Source: Glycomyces niveus
GTDB lineage: Bacteria > Actinomycetota > Actinomycetes > Mycobacteriales > Micromonosporaceae
Assembly (NCBI RefSeq): GCF_017592475.1
Contig: NZ_JAGFNP010000012.1
Span: 119,017-183,016, forward strand
DNA: 64,000 nt
Direction of reading: 5' to 3'
Position numbers and translations under genes: made by a program. The notes under the pieces were generated by a model that saw only the letters and a program-made list of their open reading frames with translations, had not been told where the DNA came from and searched no databases. Within the stretch, counting starts at the first letter, position 1; each line of letters opens with the position of its first letter. Shown piece by piece: positions 16,759-24,341 of this stretch.

Positions 16759-17376
16759 ATGCGCCCATGGATGGGCCGCGCCGTGCGGCGCGGACGAATC
16801 CACGGCCGCCTCCTGCTCGCGCTCGTCGCGGTCGCCGCCCTCGCCTCCGCCGCCGCCCTCTGGCAGTTCAGCGCCCTCCGCGACGACCACGACCCCGACC
16901 TGGCCCAGTTCGACGACGACGGCGAGAGCGCCGCCGCCGCCCCGACCTCCGCTGCCGAAGGCCCCACCGGCGAGGCCCCGACCACGCCCTCCCCCGGCGT
17001 CTCCGCATCCCCCTCCGCGACCGCCTCGAGCAGCGCGCCCGCGAGCGAGGCCGCCACGACCGCCGAAGCCGCCGTCACCGGTCCACAATGCACCGCATCG
17101 CTCACGCTCGACAACGAATGGGACGACTCGGTGTCCGTCACCGTCACCATCGCCAACACCGGCGCCGACCCGGTCGACGGCTGGGAGGTCGTCATCGGCA
17201 TCAAGCACCTGACCGTGACCTCGACCTGGGGGCTCAGCCACATCGAAGGCGAGCGCTACGGCGACATCCTCCTCAACGCCGCCCTCGACCAGGGCGAGAG
17301 CGTCGACGCGAGCTTCCAGGCCGACGTGCAGGGGAACTTCGAGATCCCTCCGACCATCCCTTGCACGCCCGTCTGA
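16759..17376 (+). CDS. Membrane-anchored protein with CBM2-like cellulose-binding domain
   Basis: 205 aa, ATG with GGAGGAG upstream. A basic N-terminus and a helix at about residues 18-37 form a signal anchor or signal peptide. Residues about 45-108 are an Ala/Pro/Ser/Thr linker. The C-terminal 95 residues begin with 'PQCTASLTLDNEWDDSVSVTVTI' and end in 'IPCT', with conserved Trp in 'DGWEVVI' and 'STWGLS': the disulfide-closed beta-sandwich of CBM2-type modules. There is no catalytic domain. It could tether cellulose or another polysaccharide to the cell surface, in line with the wall-degrading enzymes elsewhere in the window. Confidence 0.75.
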   Translation: MRPWMGRAVRRGRIHGRLLLALVAVAALASAAALWQFSALRDDHDPDLAQFDDDGESAAAAPTSAAEGPTGEAPTTPSPGVSASPSATASSSAPASEAATTAEAAVTGPQCTASLTLDNEWDDSVSVTVTIANTGADPVDGWEVVIGIKHLTVTSTWGLSHIEGERYGDILLNAALDQGESVDASFQADVQGNFEIPPTIPCTPV

Positions 17377-17380
17377 GCCG

Positions 17381-17851
17381 CTAGGCGACCTTGATCTGCG
17401 GCCGGTGGCGCACCGGGAAGTTCACCGAGTTCGCGATGAAGCAGTCCTTGTTCGCGTCGTGGTGCAGCTCCATCGCCCGCTCGACCTTCTCAGGGTCGGC
17501 GATGGTCACCACCGGCGCAAGGACCACCTCCGTGAATCGCCCGCCGTGGCCGTCCTCGGCCATGGTGCCGGTCGCGGTGTCCTCGTAGGCGGTCACGACG
17601 AGGCGTTCGCGCGCGCACAGCGACAGGTACGTGAGCATGTGGCAGTCCGCGAGACTCGCGACCAGCAGCTCCTCGGGGTTCCAGCGCTCGGGCTGGCCGC
17701 GGAACGCGGGGTCGGCGCTGGCCTGGATCACCGGCTTGCCCGCGGCGACCAGGTCGTGGTCGCGCCCGTATTCGCGGTAGTTCGCGGTGCCCTTGCCGGT
17801 GTTGCCGGTCCAGCGCATCGTGATCTCGTAGTGGTGCTCGCGGCCGCTCAT
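17381..17851 (-). CDS. OsmC/Ohr-family peroxiredoxin-like protein
   Basis: 156 aa, ATG at 17851 with AAGGAG upstream. It has OsmC features: 'WNPEELLVASLADCHMLTYLSLC' with the first redox Cys, and a second Cys in 'HHDANKDCFIANSVNFPV'. Both catalytic cysteines are present, so it should reduce organic hydroperoxides with a dithiol donor. It overlaps the AlkZ-like glycosylase gene upstream by 4 bp, so both are one transcript: peroxide defence together with DNA repair. Confidence 0.92.
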   Translation of the reverse strand: MSGREHHYEITMRWTGNTGKGTANYREYGRDHDLVAAGKPVIQASADPAFRGQPERWNPEELLVASLADCHMLTYLSLCARERLVVTAYEDTATGTMAEDGHGGRFTEVVLAPVVTIADPEKVERAMELHHDANKDCFIANSVNFPVRHRPQIKVA

Positions 17852-19032
17852 GGCGGGCTCCTTCCGGCTCGGGGGCGGGCTCGAAATCCTAACCGAGCCG
17901 CCAGCGCCACGGTCTTCCCTTCGGGCAGCCGCGGCCACCAGTGGTGGTAGCGGCGGTACACGTCGGGGTCGCGGTCGGCGAGGAACGCGGCGAGCGCTTC
18001 GGCCTCGGCGGCGAGTCCGGCCCAGTCGTCGTCGGTGAGCGGCCGGAACGCGGTCGCCTCGATCCCGGCTTCGGTGGCGCGCCAGACGCCGGCGGCGCGG
18101 CCGTCGACCAGGATCATCGGCAGCACGTCGCCGTTGTTGCGGATCATGTGCGTGCGGATGTCGGCCGGGATCGTGCGGCTGCGGTCGAAGTAGGCGAGGA
18201 ACACGTTGTCCCACATGGCCATCAGGCGCGGCGGCGCGGGCGTCCCGGGGTCGGGGAGTGCGGCGTCGGCGAGGTCGAAGAGCGCCTCGCCGTTCGGCCC
18301 CTCGTACGCGCGCAACCGGTCGCCGAGGGCTTTGACCGCGCGTTTCACCCTGCCGCGCTGCACCATCGCGAACTGGGCGACGTCGGGCACCGAGGCCGGG
18401 CCGAACCCGGAGAGGTAGCGGAGCACCAGGTTTTGGAGGGCCGCTTCGGCGGCGTCCTCGTCGCCGAGGGCCGGCCGGTCGGGCGCGGTGAGGTAGGAGA
18501 CCTTCTCGTTGAACACCCACGGCCCGCCGAGCGGGACGCGCAGCAGCGGCGCGTACTGGCGGATGCCCGGCCAGGCGGCCTTCGCGGTCTCCGGATCGAG
18601 CCGTTCGGCGAGCCATGCCTCGCATTCGCGGGCGGTGCGGACTTCGGCGGTGAAGTCGAGGAGGTCGGCCGAGAGCGCGGCGGCCTCGGCGGCGGGGAGG
18701 CCCGCTTCGGCGATCCGCCCGCCGAGGCGCGAGGCGTACAGGGACGGCTCGGTGGCCTCCCGGAACGGCCGGTACTCGTCGGCCGCGACCGCGTGCAGGG
18801 TCATGCGGACCGGGTTGCCGCGCACCAGTTCGTACGAGGTGAACGCGGCGTCGAGGTCGGCCGCGTCGAAGCCCGCGACGCGGTTCCACAGCCCGATGTA
18901 GGGCGAGGCGGGCGACTGGGCCTGGACGGCGACGGCCGAGCGCACGGCGGCGACCACGTCGCCGGGCTTGCGCTCCAGCAGGGACTGGCGGTCGAGGGTG
19001 GCGCGGTTGAGGTGGGCGGCGGTGAGCTGCAT
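17848..19032 (-). CDS. AlkZ-like winged-helix DNA glycosylase (HTH_42)
   Basis: 394 aa. The N-terminus matches the HTH_42/AlkX-AlkZ superfamily. The sequence 'AVQAQSP' places Gln37-Ala38-Gln39 exactly where the catalytic Q-x-Q of Streptomyces AlkZ lies. Other family-like parts are 'LVRGNPVRMTLHAV' and 'VLPMILVDGRAAGVWR' near the C-terminus. AlkZ unhooks interstrand crosslinks such as those of azinomycin; relatives act on nitrogen-mustard-like adducts. No antibiotic cluster is nearby, so a housekeeping alkylation-repair role is likelier. It is co-transcribed with an OsmC peroxidase. Confidence 0.85.
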   Translation of the reverse strand: MQLTAAHLNRATLDRQSLLERKPGDVVAAVRSAVAVQAQSPASPYIGLWNRVAGFDAADLDAAFTSYELVRGNPVRMTLHAVAADEYRPFREATEPSLYASRLGGRIAEAGLPAAEAAALSADLLDFTAEVRTARECEAWLAERLDPETAKAAWPGIRQYAPLLRVPLGGPWVFNEKVSYLTAPDRPALGDEDAAEAALQNLVLRYLSGFGPASVPDVAQFAMVQRGRVKRAVKALGDRLRAYEGPNGEALFDLADAALPDPGTPAPPRLMAMWDNVFLAYFDRSRTIPADIRTHMIRNNGDVLPMILVDGRAAGVWRATEAGIEATAFRPLTDDDWAGLAAEAEALAAFLADRDPDVYRRYHHWWPRLPEGKTVALAARLGFRARPRAGRSPP

Positions 19033-19149
19033 GGGATCAGCGTCGCAGGTGCCCGGCGAAGGACGTCGGGCGCGTGCCGCCGTTTGCGCCGGGCGAGGGC
19101 GCGCCGGGACCGGGTCCTGCCCGGTCCGGCCCCGGCGCCTCCGCGGGGA

Positions 19150-19569
19150 TCAGGCCTTCTGGAGGTAGGCGATGCAGGAGTCGAGGAGCATCTGGCTGCC
19201 TTCTTTGGCCATGTCGTGCTCCTCTTTCGTGGAGCAGGTCTGCGAGATGGTGAGGCGGGTGCGGTCGTCGCCGAGGTCGACCAGGTCGAGCCGCATGACT
19301 TCTTCCCCGCCGGGGACGTCCATGCCCATGAGGAGCAGTTCGTGCTCGACGACCTCGATGTACCGGCCGGTGATCGGGAACTCCTGGCCGTCGGGGGTAA
19401 CGACGGTGCCGGTGTACCGGCCGTTCGGGGTCGGGTCGATCGAGACCGAGCCGGGCTTGGAGTAGCTCCAGGCCTCGTAGGGCTTCTCCTCGGTCCAGGC
19501 GGCCCAGACGGCGGCGATGGGGGCGTCGGCTTCGGCGGTGAGCGTGTAGGTGTGGCCTTCGGCGGTCAT
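19150..19569 (-). CDS. SRPBCC-domain protein
   Basis: 139 aa, ATG with GAGGAG upstream. AHSA1/START-type sequence: 'ADAPIAAVWAAWTEEKPYEAWSY' at the start and 'MLLDSCIAYLQKA' as a short C-terminal helix. It is similar in type, but not closely in sequence, to the two AHSA1 genes near 11 kb. It is divergent from the EACC1-caspase unit at 19698; nothing shows a functional link. The ligand is unknown. Confidence 0.85.
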   Translation of the reverse strand: MTAEGHTYTLTAEADAPIAAVWAAWTEEKPYEAWSYSKPGSVSIDPTPNGRYTGTVVTPDGQEFPITGRYIEVVEHELLLMGMDVPGGEEVMRLDLVDLGDDRTRLTISQTCSTKEEHDMAKEGSQMLLDSCIAYLQKA

Positions 19570-19685
19570 CGGAATCTCCTCGGTTCGTGCGTTTCGGTGT
19601 ATGCCCGTGTAGACGACGGCCCTTCGGCGGATTCATCGCGGAGGCGAAAGGAATTCTCGGGTCCGCCGCGGTGGAGGCCGTCTGG

Positions 19686-19691
19686 GAGAAT
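19686..19691 (+). promoter_or_regulatory. -10 box of EACC1-caspase operon
   Basis: GAGAAT followed by 6 nt and then ATG at 19698, with no Shine-Dalgarno sequence, the same leaderless layout as other genes here. Confidence 0.4.
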
Positions 19692-19697
19692 TCGGGG

Positions 19698-20054
19698 ATG
19701 GACGTCGAGATCGAAGTCGCGGGCGCCGATGACCCCCGGGGCGAGCTGGAATCGTTGCTGCAGTGGCTGAACCGGGAGCCCGAGTACCGGGGCCGGGTCG
19801 AGTTCGCGCCCGCGGAGATCGGGGAAGGCGAGCTGGGGGCGCTGCAGGAGATCCTGCTCGCGGCGATCGCGGCCGGGGGCCTCGATGCGCTGGGGCAGAC
19901 GATCGGCACCTGGCTCCAGGTCCGCCGGCCGGAGATCACGGTCAAGCTCCGCGCCGACGGCACGGTGAGGGAAGTGAGCGCGAGCGGCCCGGCCGCGAAG
20001 CTGGTCGCCGAGCACCTGTTCGGGGGCGACGGACCGAAGCGGATCGGCGAGTAG
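19698..20054 (+). CDS. EACC1-type effector-associated component
   Basis: 118 aa from the ATG at 19698 (MDVEIEV). It matches the effector-associated constant component EACC1: an acidic N-terminal strand, 'LQWLNREPEYRGRV', 'GALQEILLAAIAAGGLDALGQTIGTWL' as the central helical region, and strands 'RRPEITVKLRADGTVREVSA'. EACC1 is known from comparative genomics of bacterial conflict systems as a small protein always encoded next to effectors such as caspases or trypsins. Here it is 3 nt upstream of a caspase gene, which fits the family exactly. The biochemical role is unproven; it may couple sensing to effector activation. Confidence 0.8.
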   Translation: MDVEIEVAGADDPRGELESLLQWLNREPEYRGRVEFAPAEIGEGELGALQEILLAAIAAGGLDALGQTIGTWLQVRRPEITVKLRADGTVREVSASGPAAKLVAEHLFGGDGPKRIGE

Positions 20055-20057
20055 CCG

Positions 20058-21251
20058 ATGCAGCTCCCGGACGGCGCGAACTCCCGCGCGCTCCTCATCG
20101 GGACGGCCGCGTACGAGCACCTTCCCGGTGTTCCCGCGAGCCGGAACAACCTGCCGGCGCTCGCGAACGCGCTCGAACGGCACACGGGTCTGCCGCGCGA
20201 GCACTGCACTCAGCTGCTCGACGCCCGCGACCTCGCCACGGTCGGCCGCGAGGTCGAAGCCGCGGTCGAGGGCGCGACCGACCTGCTCCTCATCTACTAC
20301 AGCGGGCACGGTCTCGTCGCCTCGGACGGCCTCCTGCACCTGGCGCTGCCGCAGACCTCGCAGCAGTCCGTCGATTGGAGCGGCATCCCGTTCAAGCTGC
20401 TGCACCACGCGATCCAGGTGTCAAGGGCGCGAACCAAAGTGCTCATCCTGGACTGCTGCTTCTCCGGGAGGGCGACGCAGCTGCTGGGCGCCGAGGAGGG
20501 CAACATCCTCGGCCAGATCACCGCGAACGGGGCGTACACCCTCACCTCGTCCCCCGCCAACTCGCCGTCGTACGCGTTCGACGGCGACGGCCACACCGCG
20601 TTCACCGGCGCACTGCTGAACCTGCTCGACAACGGCATTCCCAGCGCGGGCTCACTGCTGACCCTCAAGGATCTCTACCTCGGTCTGCTGCACCACGCCC
20701 AGGCGCACGGACTGCCCGAGCCGCAACGTCTGGGTACGCACACCGCGGACATGCTGCCGCTGGCCGCGAACCGCGGATTCGCCGCACTCACGCTCGCCGA
20801 GGACGACCGCGTCAAGGAGCTGGCCGCGCAGATGGCCGCCATCGAGCAGCTCATTGAAGCCAACGCGAAGAAGATCGAAGCCACCGAGAAGGAACTGGCT
20901 TCGAAGCAAGCGGAACTGGCCGCGATGCTGAACTCCCCGACGCCGTCGGTCAGTCTGCTGACCGCCCGCGACATCGAGCACGTCCGGTTCAGGACCGTAC
21001 GGTTCATCCAAGGCTACGACCGGGATCAAGTGGACGAGTTCCTCGGCAAGGTGGCGCTCGCTCTCGACGATCCCGAGGACGGTCCGCAGCGCATGCGTGC
21101 CGTGGATGTCCTGGGCGCCCGTTTCAGTCTCAGGGGCACGCGAATGCGGGAGGGGTACGACATCGACGAGGTGACCTCGTTCCTCGACCGCGTCCAGCTC
21201 GAATTCGAACGCCGCGAAGGACTCGGCACCGCGCAGGGCGGACCGTACTGA
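20058..21251 (+). CDS. Caspase-like protease fused to two DivI1A repeats
   Basis: 397 aa. Residues 1-240 are a caspase/metacaspase (peptidase C14) domain. The catalytic dyad is visible as His84 in 'YYSGHG' and Cys134 in 'ILDCCFSG'. Residues about 247-292 are Ala/Glu/Lys-rich and should form a coiled coil. Then follow two DivI1A repeats: 302-336 ('RFRTVRFIQGYDRDQVDEFL') and 348-384 ('RGTRMREGYDIDEVTSFL'). DivI1A motifs are found in DivIVA/Wag31-related actinobacterial proteins that sit at poles and septa. With EACC1 upstream this is an effector pair, likely causing cell death or dormancy by proteolysis. The DivI1A part may bring the protease to the division site. Confidence 0.85.
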   Translation: MQLPDGANSRALLIGTAAYEHLPGVPASRNNLPALANALERHTGLPREHCTQLLDARDLATVGREVEAAVEGATDLLLIYYSGHGLVASDGLLHLALPQTSQQSVDWSGIPFKLLHHAIQVSRARTKVLILDCCFSGRATQLLGAEEGNILGQITANGAYTLTSSPANSPSYAFDGDGHTAFTGALLNLLDNGIPSAGSLLTLKDLYLGLLHHAQAHGLPEPQRLGTHTADMLPLAANRGFAALTLAEDDRVKELAAQMAAIEQLIEANAKKIEATEKELASKQAELAAMLNSPTPSVSLLTARDIEHVRFRTVRFIQGYDRDQVDEFLGKVALALDDPEDGPQRMRAVDVLGARFSLRGTRMREGYDIDEVTSFLDRVQLEFERREGLGTAQGGPY

Positions 21252-21345
21252 GGTGCCCGGTCGCCGGGAAGGCGATGGCGTCCGGCGTGGGACCGGCGTA
21301 GGTTCGACCGCGATCGTTTCGGAGAGCGGGAGTTGAGGTTCGGAA

Positions 21346-21927
21346 ATGGGAAAGACGTATGACGCCATCGACGGCCGCCTGCGGGAGTTCATCGAGGCGC
21401 AGCCGGTGTTCTTCGTGGCGACCGCGCCGCTCGCAGAGGACGGCCATGTCAACCTCTCTCCCAAGGGCCACAACGGATCGCTGCGGGTGCTCGATGAGCG
21501 GACCGTCGCATACCTGGACTTCGGCGGGTCCGGCGCCGAGACCCACGTGCACCTGCGCGAGAACGGCCGGATCACCCTCATGTGGTGCGCGTTCACCGGG
21601 CCGCCGAACATCGTGCGGGTCCACGGCACCGGGGAGCCGGTCTACCGGGACGACCCGCGGTTCGAGGAGCTGATCCCGCTGTTCGCGGAGGCGGACGGGC
21701 CCGGCGTCCGCGCGATCATCATCGTGCGCGCCAAGCGCATCGGCGACACATGCGGCTTCGCGGTGCCGCGGATGGAGTACCAGGAGGAGCGGCCGCTGCT
21801 GCGCCAGTTCCTCGGGCGCAAGAGCGACGACGAATTCGCCGAGTACTGCGAATCCAAGGAGTACAACGTGAAGAGCATCGACGGGCTGCCGGCGCTGCCG
21901 TTGCCGCTGCCGCCGCGCAAGAGCTGA
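21346..21927 (+). CDS. Pyridoxamine 5'-phosphate oxidase-family flavoprotein
   Basis: 193 aa. It has the split-barrel flavin-binding fold of the PPOX family: 'FIEAQPVFFVATAPL', 'GHVNLSPKGHNGSLRVLD', 'VHLRENGRITLMWCAF' and 'VRVHGTGEPVYRD'. This subgroup (sometimes called FMN-binding PPOX or PNPOx-like YhbP/MSMEG type) usually binds FMN or F420 and is not the vitamin B6 enzyme. It stands alone downstream of the caspase gene with its own leader, and a hairpin follows. The substrate is unknown. Confidence 0.88.
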   Translation: MGKTYDAIDGRLREFIEAQPVFFVATAPLAEDGHVNLSPKGHNGSLRVLDERTVAYLDFGGSGAETHVHLRENGRITLMWCAFTGPPNIVRVHGTGEPVYRDDPRFEELIPLFAEADGPGVRAIIIVRAKRIGDTCGFAVPRMEYQEERPLLRQFLGRKSDDEFAEYCESKEYNVKSIDGLPALPLPLPPRKS

Positions 21928-21935
21928 AGACGACG

Positions 21936-21965
21936 AAGGACCGCACCGAAGCCGGTGCGGCCCTT
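21936..21965. terminator. hairpin between PPOX and monooxygenase genes
   Basis: A 13-bp stem with one mismatch (21936-21948 with 21953-21965) and an AAGC loop lie between convergent genes. Confidence 0.7.
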
Positions 21966-21976
21966 TGCCATCGTTG

Positions 21977-23104
21977 CTAGCCGACGACCGCGTCCAGGTC
22001 GATCGCGTCCTTCGCGGCGTCCGTGCGGGCGGTGCGCTCCTCCGGCGGGGTGGCCTGCGGGTCGAGCAGGGCCAGCGCCTGGTTGACCTCGACGAAGGGG
22101 CGCATGCGGCGCTCGTAGCGGGCGAAGGCGAGCTCGTGGTCGTCGGTGCGGCCGAGTTCGAGGGCGAGGACGTAGGCGCCGACCATGGCGAGGCTGGTGC
22201 CCTGGCCGGAGAGGGGCGCGGCGCAGTGGGCGGCGTCGCCGAGAAGGGTCACGCGCCCTTCGGACCAGGTGTCCATTTTGATCTGTGCCATGGCGTCGAA
22301 GTAGAAGTGCTCGGCCTTCCACATGCGCTCGATGAAGCCGGGCACCTCCCAGCCGAAGCCGGTGAGGCGGTCGGCGACGAGCTGCTTCTGCGCGTTGACG
22401 TCCCGGTGGTCGTAGTCGATCGGCTCGGGCGCGGCGAAGCCGAGGTAGATGCGCAGTTCGGCGTTGTCGCGGACGGTCATGACCGCGCCGCCGTCGGTGC
22501 CGTTGTTGAACCAGGTCTGCCAGTGGTCGAGGCCGAGGTAGTTCTCCTCGGTGAAGACCGAGAGGTAGGTGCCGAGGTGGTGGCTGTACCGGGCCTCGGG
22601 GCCGAAGACGAGTCCGCGGGTGTTGGAGTGGAGGCCGTCGGCGCCGACGACGAGGTCGAAGCGGCGCGGGGCGGCTTGCTCGAATTCGACCGTGACGCCG
22701 TCGGCCGCTTGGTGGATCGCGGTGATCGAGTCGCCGTAGAGGTATTCGACGCCGTCGATCTCGGCGTGGACGAGGTCGACGAGGTCTTCGCGGAGGATCT
22801 CGATGTCGTCGGAGGCGAGGCCGCCGGAGGAGAGCGCGAACTCCTCGGAGCGGAAGATCTCGTTGCCTTCGGGGTCGACCATGCTCATGCCGTTGGAGCG
22901 GTTGGCGAGTGCGCGGGCCTTGGTCTCGAGTCCCATGCGGCGAAGGACGTGGAGGGCGGCGCCGCGGACGTCGATGGCCTGGCCGCCGCGGCGCAGGTGC
23001 GGGGCGCGCTCGACGACGACGGGGGTCATGCCCTGCTCGCGGAGCCAGTAGGCGAGGGTGGTGCCGGCGATGCTGGAACCGGAGATGAGGACGGTGGCGT
23101 TCAT
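21977..23104 (-). CDS. FAD-dependent monooxygenase
   Basis: 375 aa from the ATG at 23104, preceded by GGAGGAAACC. It is a group A flavin hydroxylase: 'VLISGSSIAGTTLAYWL' for FAD binding, 'VVGADGLHSNTRG' for the DG motif, and 'VTLLGDAAHCAAPLSGQG' for the GD motif. Relatives hydroxylate aromatic rings, including antibiotics such as tetracycline or rifampicin. It is divergent from a GntR-TetR fusion regulator with two matching sites between them, which suggests ligand-induced expression, for example for detoxification. Confidence 0.9.
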   Translation of the reverse strand: MNATVLISGSSIAGTTLAYWLREQGMTPVVVERAPHLRRGGQAIDVRGAALHVLRRMGLETKARALANRSNGMSMVDPEGNEIFRSEEFALSSGGLASDDIEILREDLVDLVHAEIDGVEYLYGDSITAIHQAADGVTVEFEQAAPRRFDLVVGADGLHSNTRGLVFGPEARYSHHLGTYLSVFTEENYLGLDHWQTWFNNGTDGGAVMTVRDNAELRIYLGFAAPEPIDYDHRDVNAQKQLVADRLTGFGWEVPGFIERMWKAEHFYFDAMAQIKMDTWSEGRVTLLGDAAHCAAPLSGQGTSLAMVGAYVLALELGRTDDHELAFARYERRMRPFVEVNQALALLDPQATPPEERTARTDAAKDAIDLDAVVG

Positions 23105-23186
23105 GGGGTTTCCTCCGAATACGTTGTATCTGCTGCCTGGGACCAACTTAGGAAACTCGGCCCTGACCTGCAAATACGCCCTCGAA

Positions 23187-23200
23187 CTGCCCTAGTACAG
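23187..23200. promoter_or_regulatory. regulator site 1 (CTGCCCTAGTACAG)
   Basis: This 14-mer differs from the one at 23233-23246 at two positions only. It lies in the divergent promoter region between the monooxygenase and the GntR-TetR regulator. Confidence 0.6.
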
Positions 23201-23232
23201 GCGGGCGTCGGCGGGCGGGCCGAGGCTAGGAT

Positions 23233-23246
23233 CTGTCGTAGTACAG
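23233..23246. promoter_or_regulatory. regulator site 2 (CTGTCGTAGTACAG)
   Basis: Second copy, with CTGT/ACAG inverted ends, 46 bp from the first and just after a TAGGAT -10 box (23227-23232) of the regulator, so binding there would block transcription. Confidence 0.6.
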
Positions 23247-23264
23247 ACCGAGGGAGGGGCCGCT

Positions 23265-24341
23265 GTGCCTGAGCCGACCGAGCCGCCGTACGTCCGCATC
23301 GCCGCGGAGCTGAGCAGGCGCATCACCGACCGGGAGCTGGCTCCCGGGGACAAGGTGCCGTCTACGCGGCAGGTCGCCCGAGAATTCAGTGTGGCGCTCG
23401 CCACGGCGACGAAGGCGTTGGACGTGCTGCGCGCCGAGGGCCTGGTGATCACGCGGCCGCGCTCGGGCACGGTGGTCGCGCCGCGGCGCGGGGGCAGGGC
23501 CGGGGAGCCGGCCGCGGAGCTCACCCGGGAGCGGGTCCTGACCGAGGCGATCGCGATGGCGGATGCCGAAGGGCTGGAGTCGGTCTCGATGCGGGCGGTG
23601 GCGGGCCGGTGCGGGGTCGCGCCGATGTCGCTGTACCGGCATGTCGAGGACAAGCAGTCCCTGCTGCTGCTCATGGCCGACGGCGTCTACGGCTCGGCCG
23701 AGTTCGAAGTGGATGCCACCGCGCCTTGGCGGTCGCAAGTGGAGTCCATCGCGCGGCGGCTGTGGCGGCTGCACCGCGCGCACCCGTGGCTCGGCGGTAT
23801 CAGCCCGCTCACCCGGCCGCTGCCGCTGCGGAACCTGGTCGCCATGGGCGACAAGCTCCTCGGGGCGCTCGAGGCGCTGGACCTGCCGCCGCTGCTGCAC
23901 TTCAACGTGCACGTGCTCATCTACAGCCACGTGGTGAGCCTGGCCTCGACCATCGACCACGAGGACGCGGCGGTCTCGGAGACCGGGCTGAGTGCCGACG
24001 AGTGGACCGACCTCCAGTGGATCCAGCGCACCGTCGACGAGCAGTTCATGGCGGAGCTGCCGCATTTCTCGCGGCTCTTCGGGAGGCTCGGCGCGATGGC
24101 CGACGGCTACGACATGGACCTCGACGACCTCTTCGAGCTCGGCCTGGGACTCATCCTCGACGGGGTCGAAGCCCTCGCGCAACGCACGGCGGGCAGGTCG
24201 GAGTTATATAGGAGGACCACACCCGAACCACCCCAGGAGCACCCATGTCAGACCTGCACGTCGTTCTCGGCGCCACCGGCGCCATCGGCAAGGCCGTCAC
24301 CGCCGAGCTCACCGCGCGCGGCCGCGAGGTGCGCGCCGTGA
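23265..24341 (+). CDS. GntR-TetR fusion transcriptional regulator
   Basis: 358 aa, GTG start after GAGGGAGGGG. Residues 1-75 are a GntR winged helix ('PGDKVPSTRQVAREFSVALATATKAL', 'GLVITRPRSGTVV'), and residues 88-300 are a complete TetR unit with its own helix-turn-helix ('GRCGVAPMSLYRHVEDKQSLL') and TetR_C domain. Two DNA-binding domains in one chain is a known actinobacterial design. The frame continues 97 bp into the following epimerase-like gene; the last 45 or so residues are Pro/Ser-rich and look like read-through beyond the natural end. It likely controls the divergent monooxygenase and the co-directional 24245 gene. Confidence 0.85.
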   Translation: MPEPTEPPYVRIAAELSRRITDRELAPGDKVPSTRQVAREFSVALATATKALDVLRAEGLVITRPRSGTVVAPRRGGRAGEPAAELTRERVLTEAIAMADAEGLESVSMRAVAGRCGVAPMSLYRHVEDKQSLLLLMADGVYGSAEFEVDATAPWRSQVESIARRLWRLHRAHPWLGGISPLTRPLPLRNLVAMGDKLLGALEALDLPPLLHFNVHVLIYSHVVSLASTIDHEDAAVSETGLSADEWTDLQWIQRTVDEQFMAELPHFSRLFGRLGAMADGYDMDLDDLFELGLGLILDGVEALAQRTAGRSELYRRTTPEPPQEHPCQTCTSFSAPPAPSARPSPPSSPRAAARCAP

